From contig CM069770.1 of NCBI GenBank assembly GCA_036169595.1, positions 1,715,001 to 1,770,000 of the forward strand: a stretch of 55,000 bases of DNA, in the 5' to 3' direction. The notes below the pieces were generated by a model, which worked only from the letters and a program-made list of their open reading frames with translations, did not search any database and was not told where the DNA came from. Numbering within the stretch: position 1 is the first letter of the stretch; each line of letters begins with the position of its first letter. Made by a program: the position numbers and the translations under genes. This document shows, in pieces, positions 28,728 to 49,778 of the stretch. Source of the stretch: Dictyostelium firmibasis. Its lineage: Eukaryota; Evosea; Eumycetozoa; Dictyosteliales; Dictyosteliaceae.

Positions 28728-28751
28728 ATCATAGGTAAAAAAAAAAAAAAA

Positions 28752-28767
28752 GTTGCATGTGTATATT
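28752..28767 (+). repeat. Right target-site duplication of the TRE element
   Basis: Exact copy of 27283-27298, directly after the poly-A tail. Confidence 0.92.
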
Positions 28768-28772
28768 TTTTG

Positions 28773-28885
28773 TTGACATAAATAGCCGCACCCCTAACAC
28801 TGCCTTAGCCGCACTAAACACTGCCTTAGCCGCACCCTAAACACTGCCTTAAGCCGCACCCCCAAACACCTATCACATTGTCAAC
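28773..28885. repeat. G+C-rich tandem repeat, 3-4 units of 21-24 bp, with short inverted ends
   Basis: Units begin AGCCGCAC at 28785, 28808, 28829 and 28853, each followed by variants of CCTAAACACTGCCTTA. The block is flanked by GTTGACA (28773-28779) and its reverse complement TGTCAAC (28879-28885). It is about 50% G+C, against under 20% around it. Not coding. Possibly a fragment of another mobile element, since DNA of similar composition ends in a poly-A run near 28,961. Confidence 0.75.
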
Positions 28886-29087
28886 TTTGTATACCACTGA
28901 CAACCTCAGAGGTATCCCTAACCACAATATCACATTTCCAAACTACAATTTGCTATGCAATAAAAAAAAAAAAGAAAAAAAGTAATGTTTTATCATTTTA
29001 TAGGTAAAAAAAAAGGAGAACAAAATTATAAAAAAAGTTTTTAAAAATCAATGATTGTAAATTTTTTTTTTTATTTTATTTATTTTT

Positions 29088-29693
29088 TTAACTATTGCAA
29101 TAATATATTTCAGGAGTTTGTTTATCGCATTCTGGGAATGGAATGGAGTGGGAAAAGATTGCATTAGGGCAAGAGTCATTACTCAAATAGTAGCTCTCAT
29201 CATATGATGTGTCATTACAACTTGTTGTTTTGATAGAACCAACGGCGGTGTATGTGCATTCATTTAAACCCAATGAGGCTACTTGAATTATATCTTCCTT
29301 CCAGTTTGGATCAGAATCAGGACATTGACCATTTGTTAAATAGTTAACTATTGAATCACTACCAATATCATAATCTTCACTACAACTATATTTTACATTA
29401 CTTGTTGTCCCATAATCATTTGAGCAGGTATTTGCTTTAAGATTCATAGATTCAAAGCCACCTTGACAATTGGTTCCATAATATTGAGTTCTAGTGATGT
29501 TGTTATTTGCAGCGTCACAAGTATACATAATTCCAGTGGCTTGGTTACATAAATCTGTTGTTCTATAATGAATAACAGTCATTTCATTTTTACAAGTATA
29601 ATCATTAATTTGATAGTATTGGACTTTTACATATCCTGAATAAATACAGTTTAAAAATAATGATAAAAAAATTAATTGAAATAATATTTTCAT
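29088..29693 (-). CDS. Small secreted cysteine-rich protein, 201 aa
   Basis: A signal peptide (MKILFQLIFLSLFLNCIYSG) is followed by a mature chain of about 180 residues with evenly spaced cysteines (at least twelve), several N-glycosylation sites (NNNIT, NDTS, NDS) and many Tyr, Asn and Asp. This is the pattern of a family of small secreted dictyostelid proteins of unknown function, often expressed in vegetative or phagocytosing cells. No introns. The downstream 3' flank is short and T-rich. Confidence 0.85.
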   Translation of the reverse strand: MKILFQLIFLSLFLNCIYSGYVKVQYYQINDYTCKNEMTVIHYRTTDLCNQATGIMYTCDAANNNITRTQYYGTNCQGGFESMNLKANTCSNDYGTTSNVKYSCSEDYDIGSDSIVNYLTNGQCPDSDPNWKEDIIQVASLGLNECTYTAVGSIKTTSCNDTSYDESYYLSNDSCPNAIFSHSIPFPECDKQTPEIYYCNS

Positions 29694-29983
29694 TTTTGAA
29701 TATTTAGTTTTTGTTGTGTGTGTTGAATTAAAATTGAAAAAAAAATTTTTAAAAAAATATTGGTGAAGATATTATTTAGATTTTTTTTATTAAAAAAAAA
29801 GAAAAAAATAAAAAATTATTTAGAAAAAAAACTTCTGACATCATAAATATCTTTATAATTATTTTAGGTGAATAAAAGATATTTTTTTTAAATTAAAATA
29901 AATTTAAACTATTAAACAATATAATTGTTTAAAAACAAAATGTGGAATTTATTTTTTTACAATAAATTTTTGTATTTTTTTTA

Positions 29984-35277
<5,294 letters not shown>

Positions 35278-35672
35278 TTTTATGAAATATAAATATATTT
35301 CTGTTTGTTAATTTTTTTTTTTTTTAAAAAAAAAGAAAAAAAAATCAAAACATTCGCACCTTGGATTTCTAAAAAAAATTACCCATCGACAAGCTTTCTA
35401 TTTTTTATTTTTATTTTTTTTTATTTTTATTTTTTTTTTTAAATTTTATTTTGAGATATTTTTGGTGAAAAAGTTTGCCAATCTAGATTATGTGGAAATA
35501 TTTTCATATTTTATTGTGTTTTCATTTATAAATAAAAAAAAAAAATAAAAAACAAAAAAAAAAAAAAAAAAAGAATTTGAAATTAAAAATTGAAAAATAA
35601 TAAAAAAAAAATAAAAATAAAAATAAAATAAATTTATTTCATACAAAATGACAAAATGATTTATTTATAGTA
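35278..35672. other. Intergenic region between two minus-strand genes
   Basis: Promoter side of the LRR/EGF gene and 3' flank of the protease gene. Homopolymer tracts only, with no assignable motif. Confidence 0.5.
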
Positions 35673-38276
35673 TTAGATTGTTTCTTTTTTTAAATTTTCA
35701 TCGCTATTTTCTTGTTTTTCCTCTTTTTGTTGTTCGGTTGATAATTCTGCTTCCTTTATTTGTTCATTATTTTCTGGTTGTTTTTCTTTTTCACCAGTTA
35801 ATTCAGCCCATGTGGTTTGTTCGCCAAATGGACGTGGTCCAAGTATATCTCTGAGATCATCACGTTGAATAACTTCTTTCTCTAATAAAATGGTGGCCAA
35901 TTTTATGAGTAAATCTTTCTTTCCATTTAAGAGATCAGTGGTTTTAGAGTAGGCCTCATTAACCATCTTTCTAATCTCTTCATCAATCATACGAGCTGTT
36001 GCTTGACTATATGGTTTAACAACGGTGATATCTTCACCTTCTTTTTTGAATGAAGCTACACCAACCTTTTCACTCATACCATAATGAACGACACTTGCAC
36101 TTGCCATCTTTGTCACCTTATCTAAATCGTCCATAGCACCTGTTGAAATACGGTCGAAAATGATCGATTCTGCGACACGACCACCCAATGAAACACAAAT
36201 ACGATCGAATAATTGTTCACGAGTGTATAGGTATTGATCCTTTGGTTGATATTGAGCGAAACCCAATGTACCGGAACCACGTGGTACAATTGAAACCTTT
36301 AAGAGTGGATCGGTATGTTCAAGGAACCAACCAACGATGGCATGACCTGCCTCATGATGAGCGACGATTGTACGTTCCTCTGGAGATAAAACACGACTCT
36401 CTCTCTTGAGACCTACCAAAACTCTTTCGATTGCTTCTTCAAAGTGATTAAAGTTTGCAGATTTTGCATCTTTTCTTGCGGCCACTAATGCACCCTCATT
36501 ACAAACGTTGGCAATATCTGCACCACTAAAGCCTGGTGTGAGAGTTGCCAATTTCTTTGCTATCTCTTCCATTTCACCGTCGACTTTAATATTCTTTAAG
36601 TGAACCATGAAAATGTCTTTTCTACCCTTGATATCTGGTTTACCAACGTAGATTTGACGATCGAATCTACCTGGACGAAGTAATGCTGGATCTAAGACAT
36701 CACTACGATTGGTACCGGCGAATACAACCACACCCGATGTAGATGAGAAACCATCCATCTCTACTAATAGTTGATTCAATGTATTCTCTCTTTCATCGTT
36801 ATGGAAACCACCACGTGATCTTGCTCTACCCACTGCATCGATCTCATCGATGAATACGATGCAAGGTGTATTTGCACGAGCCTCTTTAAAGAGGTCTCTA
36901 ACACGAGATGGACCTACACCAACAAACATCTCAATGAAATCTGAACCACTAATAGTGTAAAAATTTACACCTGCTTCACCAGCTGTTGCCTTTGCTAACA
37001 AAGTCTTACCAGTACCTGGTGGACCCGATAGAATTGCACCCTTTGGAATACGTGCACCCAATTTCTTGTAACGACTTGGATTCTTTAGGAAAGAAACAAA
37101 TTCCATAATCTCCTCTTTTGCCTCATCCATGCCTGCTACATCTTTAAAGGTGGTGGTGGATTGTGCTTTTACAGCCTTACTCTTACCTTTGAATAGATTT
37201 GAGGCACCCTTTGAAAAGGAGTTAATACCACGTGAAAGGTACATCAATGTACCAATCAATAACATCGATGGGGCAATGGATATCAATTCCCTAAGAATTT
37301 TATTTGGATGATTAAAGGATGCAAACAACTGTTTATTTAATGGAATTCCCAATTCATCTTGATCCTCTTGTAGTTTCTTTTGGAAATCTTCGGGACTAAT
37401 GATAGTTATTTTATAAACTTTAATAGAACTTTCCAATCCAATCTCTGTTGGTATCTTCTCAATGACTTGTGCTACTGTGTTGGTCAATGTAATCGATTCA
37501 ATATGTCCATTTGGTAAAATCTTATTTCTAAATGTTTGATAATCAATCTCATTCTCTTCTCCTGGATTTATCGTTAAAAATATTAATGCATTAGCTATAA
37601 TTAATCCAAGTATAATTTTTTTCTTTAGCAATGGTTCTTGTAGTTTATATTTATTGTTATTTTTATCCTCCTCTTTGTTTTCGTTCTCTTCCTTTTCTTT
37701 ATTGTCTCTCTCTTCTTTTTCTTTACTCTCTTTCTCTTCTTTTTCTTTATTCTCTTTCTCTTCTTGTTTTTCTTTGTTTTCCTCTTGTTTTTCTTTTTCT
37801 ATCTCTCCTTCCTCTTGTCGTTGTTTATCTTTGTCTTGTTTTTCTTTTTCTATCTCTCCTCCCTCTTGTTGTTGCTTTTCATTCTTTTCTTCTTGTTTTT
37901 CTTTTTCTATCTTTTCTTCTTCCTGTTGTTTTACAGAGTCTTTTTCATCTTTTACTATTTCTTTTTCACCGTCACTATTTTTTGGTGGTTGTGATGGAGT
38001 TGATGTTGAAAATGTTCTAAACTTTTGAATTTCTGATATAAATAATTTATTGGTTTCATCTTTATTATTGTTGTTATTAAAATTTGAGTAAATATTACAT
38101 TTAAAGATATTTTTATTTCTATTTATTAATGATTGTGATTGTATATTATTATAAGAATTATTTAAAGCCCTATTTAAATATGATATTAATCTTGAGTTTG
38201 GTTTTAATGTAACATTATTTGAAGTAGAAGAAAATAAAACTTTGGTAGTTTTGAGAATATTACTACTGGTTGACAT
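35673..38276 (-). CDS. Mitochondrial m-AAA (AFG3/YTA12-type, FtsH family) metalloprotease
   Basis: A single exon of 867 aa. A Ser/Asn-rich presequence with basic residues suggests mitochondrial import. It is followed by a long Lys/Glu/Gln charged region (about 105-205), TM1 ([16 protein letters not shown]), an intermembrane loop and TM2 ([17 protein letters not shown]). The AAA domain has Walker A GPPGTGKT at 418-425, Walker [10 protein letters not shown] and the second region of homology ending [10 protein letters not shown]. The zinc protease motif HEAGH is at 641-645, with [14 protein letters not shown] and the third ligand in the GGRVAE/TGAMDD region. Sequence is closest to AFG3L2/YTA12 rather than YME1. 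It degrades inner-membrane and matrix proteins. All catalytic motifs are intact. Confidence 0.96.
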   Translation of the reverse strand: MSTSSNILKTTKVLFSSTSNNVTLKPNSRLISYLNRALNNSYNNIQSQSLINRNKNIFKCNIYSNFNNNNNKDETNKLFISEIQKFRTFSTSTPSQPPKNSDGEKEIVKDEKDSVKQQEEEKIEKEKQEEKNEKQQQEGGEIEKEKQDKDKQRQEEGEIEKEKQEENKEKQEEKENKEKEEKESKEKEERDNKEKEENENKEEDKNNNKYKLQEPLLKKKIILGLIIANALIFLTINPGEENEIDYQTFRNKILPNGHIESITLTNTVAQVIEKIPTEIGLESSIKVYKITIISPEDFQKKLQEDQDELGIPLNKQLFASFNHPNKILRELISIAPSMLLIGTLMYLSRGINSFSKGASNLFKGKSKAVKAQSTTTFKDVAGMDEAKEEIMEFVSFLKNPSRYKKLGARIPKGAILSGPPGTGKTLLAKATAGEAGVNFYTISGSDFIEMFVGVGPSRVRDLFKEARANTPCIVFIDEIDAVGRARSRGGFHNDERENTLNQLLVEMDGFSSTSGVVVFAGTNRSDVLDPALLRPGRFDRQIYVGKPDIKGRKDIFMVHLKNIKVDGEMEEIAKKLATLTPGFSGADIANVCNEGALVAARKDAKSANFNHFEEAIERVLVGLKRESRVLSPEERTIVAHHEAGHAIVGWFLEHTDPLLKVSIVPRGSGTLGFAQYQPKDQYLYTREQLFDRICVSLGGRVAESIIFDRISTGAMDDLDKVTKMASASVVHYGMSEKVGVASFKKEGEDITVVKPYSQATARMIDEEIRKMVNEAYSKTTDLLNGKKDLLIKLATILLEKEVIQRDDLRDILGPRPFGEQTTWAELTGEKEKQPENNEQIKEAELSTEQQKEEKQENSDENLKKETI

Positions 38277-38943
38277 TATCGTCCTAACTGTTTATATATA
38301 TATATATATGTTTAATTTGTTTTTGTTTTATGTATTAGTGGTGTGTTTTATTTAATATTTATTATTATTATTATTATTTTTATTTGAAAAAAAGAATTGA
38401 TCAAAACACTCTGCGCAAATGGAATGAAAATGAATTAAAAAAAAAATTAAAAAAAAAAATTAAAAAAAAAATAAAAAAAAAAAAATTAAAAAAAAAATAA
38501 AAAAAAATAAAAAAAAATGTCATGTAATTTGTGCGTGCATTGTGGAATAAGAGGTCAACTCTCTAATCATTCGTTTTTTATTAAATTCATACAAATATAA
38601 TTTTCTTTTTTTTTTTTTTTTTTTTTTTTTTATTTAAATTATTTGGTGATAGTTTTAAAACCTAATATCTCAAACAGGTAAATAAATTAAAAAAATCAAA
38701 ATCAAAAAAAAAGAAAAAAAAAAGAAAATTTTTTTAGATTTTTTTTTTTATATTCTGAAGAAAATGCATTAGTGGGCTTTTGTTGAATTTAATTGAAAAA
38801 AAAAAAAAAATATTTAATAATTTTTATTTTTTTTATCTTATCAATTGTTTTGTTTTACATAATTTAACATTATTTTCTATTTGTTTTATTCTTTACTTTA
38901 TTTATATTTTTTTTAAAACAATAAATTAAAATATTTACACCTA
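38277..38943. other. Divergent promoter region
   Basis: Between the protease (-) and FG-repeat (+) genes. A (TA)n run at 38,296-38,309 and A/T tracts; a richer patch near 38,520-38,580 has no recognised motif. Confidence 0.5.
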
Positions 38944-41900
38944 ATGTCTTCATTTAAAATCAAAAGTATAACAATTAATCATTCCAATAGTCAAATTAGA
39001 GTAACAAGGTAAGTTTAATAGCTTTGAATCTACTTTTTTTTTTTTTTTATTATTTTTTTATTTGTTTATCATTTTGTTTTTGGATTAATCATTTTTATTA
39101 ATAAACTCTTTTTCTCCTTTCTTAAATTATTCTCCTAATTTTAATATAAAACCTAATATAAAACAATCTTTCTAAATTTTTTTTTTTTATATATTTTTTT
39201 ATTTTTTTTATTTTTTTTATTTTTACTTTTTTTTTTTATTTTTTTATTTTTTTACCCACACAAAAAATAAAAAGATCGTTGTTATTTAATGAAAACGATG
39301 GTGAAAATGTTTATTATATTCCAGATGAAATAAATAATAATGAAGGTATTGATATTGTTGATGCAGTTTATAATGGATCAACATTATTATATCCACATAA
39401 ACCAGTATTTCCAACAGATTTAGATCTTTTTAAAAATCAAAGATTCAAAGTTCAAATACTCGATGGTTGTCAAATTACTGGTAGATTGATTGGTATCACT
39501 GAATCTGCTCAAAGTGGTTCTCCAAAGGTTGTAGTTCTTGATGTTGAAGGTTTTCATTCACCAAGGAGTCAAATAACAGTTCCAAATGGCTTACTATCAT
39601 TAAATCAATGTCAAATTTTATCATATTTCCTTTTAGAGGAGTCATCAACATTAGAACCAACATCAACATCAACATCAACATCAACATCAACATCAACATC
39701 AACATCAACATCAACATCAACATCAACATCAACACCAACATCAACATCAACAAAATCAAATGGATTTCAAGTTGGAAATGTCAATAAATTCACAAAAGTT
39801 GTAATTAATAATACAAACATTTCAAGAGAGATCTTGGTTAGTTATTGTATAAATGAAAGATTTGATTCACTTGGTCATTTCGTTCATTTAGTTAAGGGTA
39901 TTCAAAGTAGGCCATTATATACAAAACCAAATTTAGAATCTAATATTCCAATTAAAATTACAACTGAATATGTTTGGAAACCACTTTGGGATATTACTAT
40001 TGATAGAGAAAATAATTTAGTTGGTGATTATAATATCAATAATAATAATATGAATACCGATGATGGAAGTTTAGGAGGATCAGGGGTTACTTTTAACATC
40101 ATTTCAAAAGATGAAAAACATGTTTATACAATTGAAAACTTCGTTTGTTATAAAAATTATGAAAATAAATTTCAAATCAACTCATTCGATACAACATGTA
40201 ATCGTGCCGTATTAGTTCATCCAATGGGTCCAATTCAAATTTCATTATACTTTGATAATAACTCTAAATTATTATTAACAAAATCAAATATTAAATTAGT
40301 AGATGATTTGGTTGAAGCACCAATTGATATATCATTTGAAAATAATACTACAACAAGAGATTTTGATAGAACAAAGTGTGTTATTGATAACAACATTAAT
40401 AAAAATGCATTTGGTTTAAAAAAACCAGTTGGATTATTTTTCTCAAAAGATTTATCAACATCATTTGAATTTTTAAATGCAGTTCAACCAAAATCAATAG
40501 GCATAATAGTATTTAAAATTCCAAACGATAGAATTAAAATCTATAAGGATATTGCACATCAACCATTATTCGGAACAAAATCAAAGGAATTCAAAATTAC
40601 TGAAATCAAATTATCAAATATCTTTACTTTAATGGATGCTCAAATTTTAAATAAAATTAAATATCAATTTGTAAACGCAACTCAATTTAAAACTAAATAC
40701 ATTGTAAATTGTGCAATTGGTTCCAATAAAACAAATTTTACAAATCTAGAAAACTCTGAAATTGCACCAAACGAAGATATTACTGTTGATGCCAACAATA
40801 GTGAAGTTATTGGAGAATCATTGTACCTTTTTGACTCATTACCACTTTCAATCAATAATTTCGAAATGGTTTATAGAAATAAGAAACAATTAATGACTCA
40901 TTCAAAATTACCACAAGTCGTTATCAATTATTTAAATGAAAAAGGTATTGATATCAGATATAATCCAGATAGATTTGAAACTTATGATCTTTCAAGTTTA
41001 GATACAATCACTCAAGACACTTTAATAAAATTAATGAATTCTTTATTGTTAGAGGAGAAAACAAGTAACTATTTCAATAAGTCTTTCCCAAGTGGTCCAA
41101 TAGATAATTTTCTATTCGATACTTTAGACAACAATCAAAATTTAAACATTCAAAAAGGAAATAGCTCTTTTTTTGGTCAACAACAACAGCAACAACAACA
41201 ACAACAACAACAACAAAGTAGTTCTCTATTTGGTAGTGCTACTCAACAACCTCAATCTTCTGGGTTATTTGGATCATCAACACCAATACAATCATTTGGT
41301 GGATTGTTTGGATCGTCAGCACCACAACAACTACAACAAATTGTTGGAGGATTATTTGGATCATCAACATCACAACCACAACAAACTGGTGCAGGATTAT
41401 TTGGTTCATCAGCATCACAACAACCACAACAAACTGGTGCAGGATTATTTGGTTCATCAACACCTCAACAACCACAAACCCAATCATTTTCATTTGGTGG
41501 TTCTCAAGCAACACCAGGATTCGGAAATGTACCAAAACCATTCGGTTTTGGAAGCACAACACCATCAAGTGCACCAACAACAGGATTCGGTGGCACTACA
41601 ACAGTAGGATTCAATAAAACACCAGAATCTGGTAGTTTACCAACAACAACAGCTTCATCACACCCAAAACCATTATTTGGTGAACCACATCCAATACCAA
41701 CTAGCTCTACTTCGTTGTTTGGTCAATCACTACCATTAACTCCAACAGGAGCTGCACAAACAACCCCAACTTCACCTCAACCAACATCACAATCTTTGTT
41801 TGTTCAATCACAACCATTTTTTGGAAGTAATAATAATACCACAACCACCACTAACAATGACTATTCACCAACTCAAGACGGTGGTAATACACTTGCATCA

Positions 41901-41969
41901 ATTTCAGCAATGCCAGAGTATTCAAATAAATCTGTTGAGGAAATAAAATATGAACAAACAAAAAAATGA
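38944..41969 (+). CDS. FG-repeat protein with an unrecognised N-terminal domain (nucleoporin-like)
   Basis: Two exons, 38944-39008 (donor GTAAGT) and 39275-41969, give 919 aa. The first 22 residues come from the short exon, which supplies the only good start codon. Residues to about 620 form a beta-rich region I cannot place (RFKVQILDGCQITGRLIGI, EYVWKPLWDITID), interrupted by a Thr-Ser run coded by a hexamer repeat at 39,661-39,735. It weakly recalls DUF4139-type beta domains. From about 640 there are at least fifteen FG dipeptides (GLFGSS, SFGGLFGSS, PLFGEP, SLFGQS) with Gln and Thr linkers, the hallmark of FG nucleoporins. Nuclear-pore function is likely but unproven. Confidence 0.8.
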
Positions 41970-42107
41970 AATTGTTATAATAGCTTTGAAAATAAATAAA
42001 TAAGTAAATAAACATAAAACTTTAAAAATAGTTTTTTTCTAAAAAAATTATATTCTCAATTAATAGACTAGGTTTATTATTATTTTTTCAATATTTCCTA
42101 AATATCG

Positions 42108-43707
<1,600 letters not shown>

Positions 43708-44151
43708 TGGGTTATTTTCATTCGGTTGGGATACAAAATATTTTCTCTTTTTAATTATTTATTTATTTTTTTGAATAAAAAATTATAACGGGGGTGAAAA
43801 TTTTATTGTTTTATTAAAAAAAAAAAAATTTAAAAAGGAAAATAAAAAAAATTAATTAATTCACCAATTATTTTTTAAACTTACTGACTTTTATGGGAGG
43901 TATTCTTTTAATTTTATAAAAAAAAATACAATATTCTTAAAAATACTTTCTTATTCATAGCCCAACTCTAAATCCAAAAAATTATTAACTCGACCAATCT
44001 CATTAGTTTCTCAATAAAAATTTATGACTCATTGACACAAATTTTAAAGTATTCTTTGAAAAATTGAATAGAGTTTTAAAATCAAAATAAAAGAATATAA
44101 ATGTGGTAATATACTATAATTTAAATCATTCTAGAATTTTATTAAATGAGG
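43708..44151. other. Intergenic region between TRAF-cluster genes 1 and 2
   Basis: Promoter of gene 1 and 3' flank of gene 2. No gene or distinct motif seen apart from an isolated TTATGGG, which I do not assign. Confidence 0.5.
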
Positions 44152-44925
44152 TTACTCTGAAAACCAAATTATTTTCTTTATTGAAAACTCCGCAGTGATT
44201 GTGAGCTTATTATCTTTAATGTAGCCTTTTGATTCTAAATCATAAGTTTTTATTGTATATCCATCACCCCAAAAAGAATTACTACTTATTTTTAATTGAA
44301 AAAAATATTAATATGTTGATTGACGCTAAAAAAAAAAATTATATTTACAGAATTGAAAAAGATTTTTCATGTATTTGATTTAAAGATTGCGATGAGTCTC
44401 TTTGATTATTGAGCATTAATGATATTTTTAAATCTATTGCTTTTCTTTTGGGTATTTCCTCACATTTTGAATTAAATTTTAATTTGATGTTACATTTATC
44501 TTGTTCTGTATAAAAAATAAAATAGAATGGAAAACCTTCGATATAGAAATTCTCTGATTTATTATATCCATTTCTTTTACTTTCTAAATAATTTTTAACT
44601 TCCCAATTAAATGTTAACTTTGACTCTATATTCTTTTTTACTAATTCCTCTAATCTTTTTAATTTCTCGTCCTCTATCTTAACCTGACTTGAGATATTAA
44701 CCTTTAAAGAGTATATTTCACTACGGTTTTCTAGTTCCCACATTCTCATATGAAATCTCAATGATCCATTCAAATGGTTATATACTTCCTTTCTTTCAAA
44801 CTAAAATTTACAAAATAAACAAATTAATAAAAAAGTTCTACTTTTTTAATTAAAATAATAGTTACAGTTTTACCACAATAACTAAAAGGGCAGAATATGA
44901 TTGGATATTGACACTCTTCATTAAT

Positions 44926-45009
<84 letters not shown>

Positions 45010-45253
45010 GCTGTTGTTGTTATTATAATTTTCACTAAATTTAATATCTAACCCTCCGTATCGTTTATTATTTTGTGCGCAACTTTTAAAAAAAATTAAA
45101 AAATGATCAGATATCTATAAATAAATATAAAAATAGAATATTTTTCTTTTATACCAACATAAAACAAAAAAAAAGCCCTCTCTCACATTTAATGAGCTTA
45201 TCGACATATTTGTGACAATTTCTACATTGGATATTTTTTTCTTTTTTTTTCAT
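44152..45253 (-). CDS. TRAF/MATH-family protein lacking most zinc fingers, cluster gene 2
   Basis: Four exons: 45253-45159, 45082-44866, 44800-44349 and 44284-44152, giving 298 aa in one frame. Exon 1 is 95 nt, the same length as in cluster gene 1. A half RING (IQCRNCHKYVDKLIKCERG, then FFCF) joins a short segment and an Asn run coded by AAC repeats. One TRAF-finger end (EECQYPIIFCPFSYCGKT), a coiled coil and a complete MATH domain (TFNWEVKNYLE to IKKIIWFSE) follow. The second RING half and the middle fingers present in gene 3 are missing. The first donor (GTTGGT) is weak but parallels the GTTAGT of gene 3. It may be a functional MATH-only adaptor or a gene in decay. Confidence 0.75.
44933..45020 (-). 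repeat. (AAC)n coding repeat
   Basis: About 28 GTT units on the plus strand, read in the AAC frame as Asn in cluster gene 2; one unit is AGC. Confidence 0.9.
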
Positions 45254-45600
45254 TGGGTGATATATATAATTTTCTTTTTCATCAGATTGATGAACGAAAA
45301 ATAAATTTAAAGAAGGGTTGATATTTTAATAACTACAAGAAAAAAAAATAAAAATAATAAAAAAAAAATTATTTAAATATATTTTTTGAATTAATTTTTA
45401 AAAAAATAAAATTTATTAAAGGGTTTTATTAGGGAGATCTATTCTCTTTTATTGGAGTTCTAGAAATAACCGAAACCTACCTCCCAATATGGTTAATCTG
45501 ATACAAATTACCGCCAAACACCATATTAAAAAAAAAAGAAACAATAAATGTGACAAAAAATGCAATATAATTTACACCTAGAATTTTATTATATTATTTT
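45254..45600. other. Intergenic region between TRAF-cluster genes 2 and 3
   Basis: Promoter of gene 2 and 3' flank of gene 3. A less A/T-rich patch at 45,430-45,530 has no open frame or RNA fold that I recognise. Confidence 0.5.
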
Positions 45601-47689
<2,089 letters not shown>

Positions 47690-47945
47690 TCAAATTTATT
47701 TGTTAAAAATTTTAAATGATTTTTATTATGCTATTTTTTTTTTTTTTTAAAAAAAAAATTCTTTTTTATATAATGAAAATAAAAAAACAAGGGGTTGGAT
47801 TATTAAAAGAAAAAAAAAAAAATAATTAAAAATTAAAAATTAAAAATTAAAAATTAAAAATTAAAAATTATAAATTAATAAAAAATAAAATAAAATTTTT
47901 TCAACGTTTGGGTTTTACGGGAAGTGTACTTCTTGTGAAGAAAAC

Positions 47946-47981
<36 letters not shown>

Positions 47982-48247
47982 GAAAAAAAAAAAAAAAAAA
48001 AAATACTTAGACAAAAAATGTCTGACTGATTCTCAATTAAGTAAAATATATCTTTATTTTTATGTTTTGAGTTAAAAAACATGGTGCATTATTAAAAAAG
48101 AAAATGTTGTGAAAATTGAAAAAATTAAAAATAAAAATAAAAAAAAATTCAATTAAAAAAAAAAAAATAAAAAAAAATAAAAAAAATAAAAAATATTTAA
48201 TTTTGAAAATTTTTATTAGTTAATTATTACTTTTCTATTTACCGAAG
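47690..48247. other. Divergent promoter region with a 7-bp tandem repeat
   Basis: Between TRAF gene 3 (-) and the HEATR6-like gene (+). At about 47,826-47,870 a heptamer AAAAATT repeats six times. Long poly-T/poly-A tracts lie at 47,947-48,003. A small richer patch (47,900-47,945) is not assigned. Confidence 0.6.
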
Positions 48248-49714
48248 ATGGAAAATAATAGTAATGGCAATAGTATTATTAATAATAACAATGATAAAAA
48301 CAGTAACAATCCGAATTATATGCTCCTAGATAGGATATTTAGATTGCAAAAACATAATTTATCAATACTATTACCAAATAATAATTTTAATAATAGTAGT
48401 ACTATTACTATTCAAAGTGCTACAAACTATTTAAATGAATTATTAAATTGCCTTAATGAATTATTAACCAAATTTCAATCAAAATCATTCCAATCACCAC
48501 CACCACAACCTACAACGTCTATAAATTCAACTAATAATAATAATACAACAGCATCGATAACGACACATCTTACAATTATATTACCAACAGAAATAGTAAT
48601 TAAAATTTTAGTTAAATTTTGTTCAGTTATGCCAATGGATATAAACTATCATAAGATATCAGTATATGGATCACCAATAAATTTATCATTGATTCAATTA
48701 CCATTAAAATTGGCACAGTTGATTGTATTGATATCCAGGTATCAAAATTCGATATCATTCACTGATCATCCAAATGAATTGGAACAATTAGTAAACTATT
48801 TTTTATATATAATTAAACCTGAAAAACAAACTGTATCATCACCATCAATTCTATCACCAAATATTACTCCTACAACACCATCATCATCAAGATCACAACC
48901 ACAATCACCATCATCATTTCATAATGTAAATACGAATTTAAGGATAGAATCATTGAAAGCGTTATCATCACTATTACATAATAATGGACCAAATATAACG
49001 AGTAAATTACAACAACCATTGATTGAATGTTTATTAGAACTATCGAATTATTCCGATCAATCAATTGATCAAGAAACTAAAAGAATTTCAATAGTTTCAT
49101 TAGGTAATCTTTGTATGCAATGTGGTACTAAACTATCGAAATATTATATTCAAATCTATGATAGATTATCTATAAATTTAGAGAGATTAACATCCCATTT
49201 AAATTCTGATAAATATTTAATTAAAGTATGTTTACTATTATTATTATTATTATTATTATTAATAAACTTATTCTATCTTCTAAATATATTATAAATATAT
49301 ATTTATATACTCTTTTAAAAAAATATTTACTAACATATATATATAAATAGTTTACATCTAGTATATTAAGATCATTGCAACTATTGATAACACAAGCAAA
49401 AGGTGTTTTAGATCAAAAATCAAAATCACTATATAATATTTTAAAGACATTGATGTTCTATGGCGTAAATATATCATCATCGATGTCATCAGTTTTGACA
49501 TACCAATATCAATTTGAATATTCGTCTAGAAAGAAAAAACAATTACAACAACAACTATCAAATAGTAATGCATTAAATAATAGTGGTAATGGGAATGGTA
49601 ATGGTAATGGTAATAGTAATGGCAATGGTAATGGTAATGGCAATGGTAATGGTAATGGTAGTAGTGGAGGTAGCAATAATACATCACCTGCAATAGTAAC
49701 ATCTGCATCAATTC

Positions 49715-49778
<64 letters not shown>

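Larger units (their letters stand above)
27299..28751 (+). mobile_element. 5'-truncated TRE3-like non-LTR retrotransposon (LINE)
   Basis: A 1.45-kb insertion in tRNA sense orientation, bounded by a perfect 15-16 bp target-site duplication, holds only the 3' part of ORF2, a 3' UTR and a poly-A tail of about 14. Its position 62-77 bp downstream of a tRNA gene is that expected of Dictyostelium TRE3 elements (TRE5 elements insert upstream). The reverse transcriptase core is missing, so it cannot move by itself. Base composition (about 33% G+C, C-rich third positions) differs from host genes. Confidence 0.9.

Noticed and set aside
35278-35672. Possible small RNA gene between two minus-strand genes
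   Set aside because: Only homopolymer tracts; no stable fold or conserved element seen.
36188-36409. Short frames opposite the protease gene (also 37129-37311 and 37631-38028)
   Set aside because: Antisense shadows of a well-supported coding region.
43891-43897. TTATGGG, reverse complement of the CCCATAA (DUSE) element upstream of small ncRNA genes
   Set aside because: No ncRNA-like sequence follows at the expected distance; probably chance.
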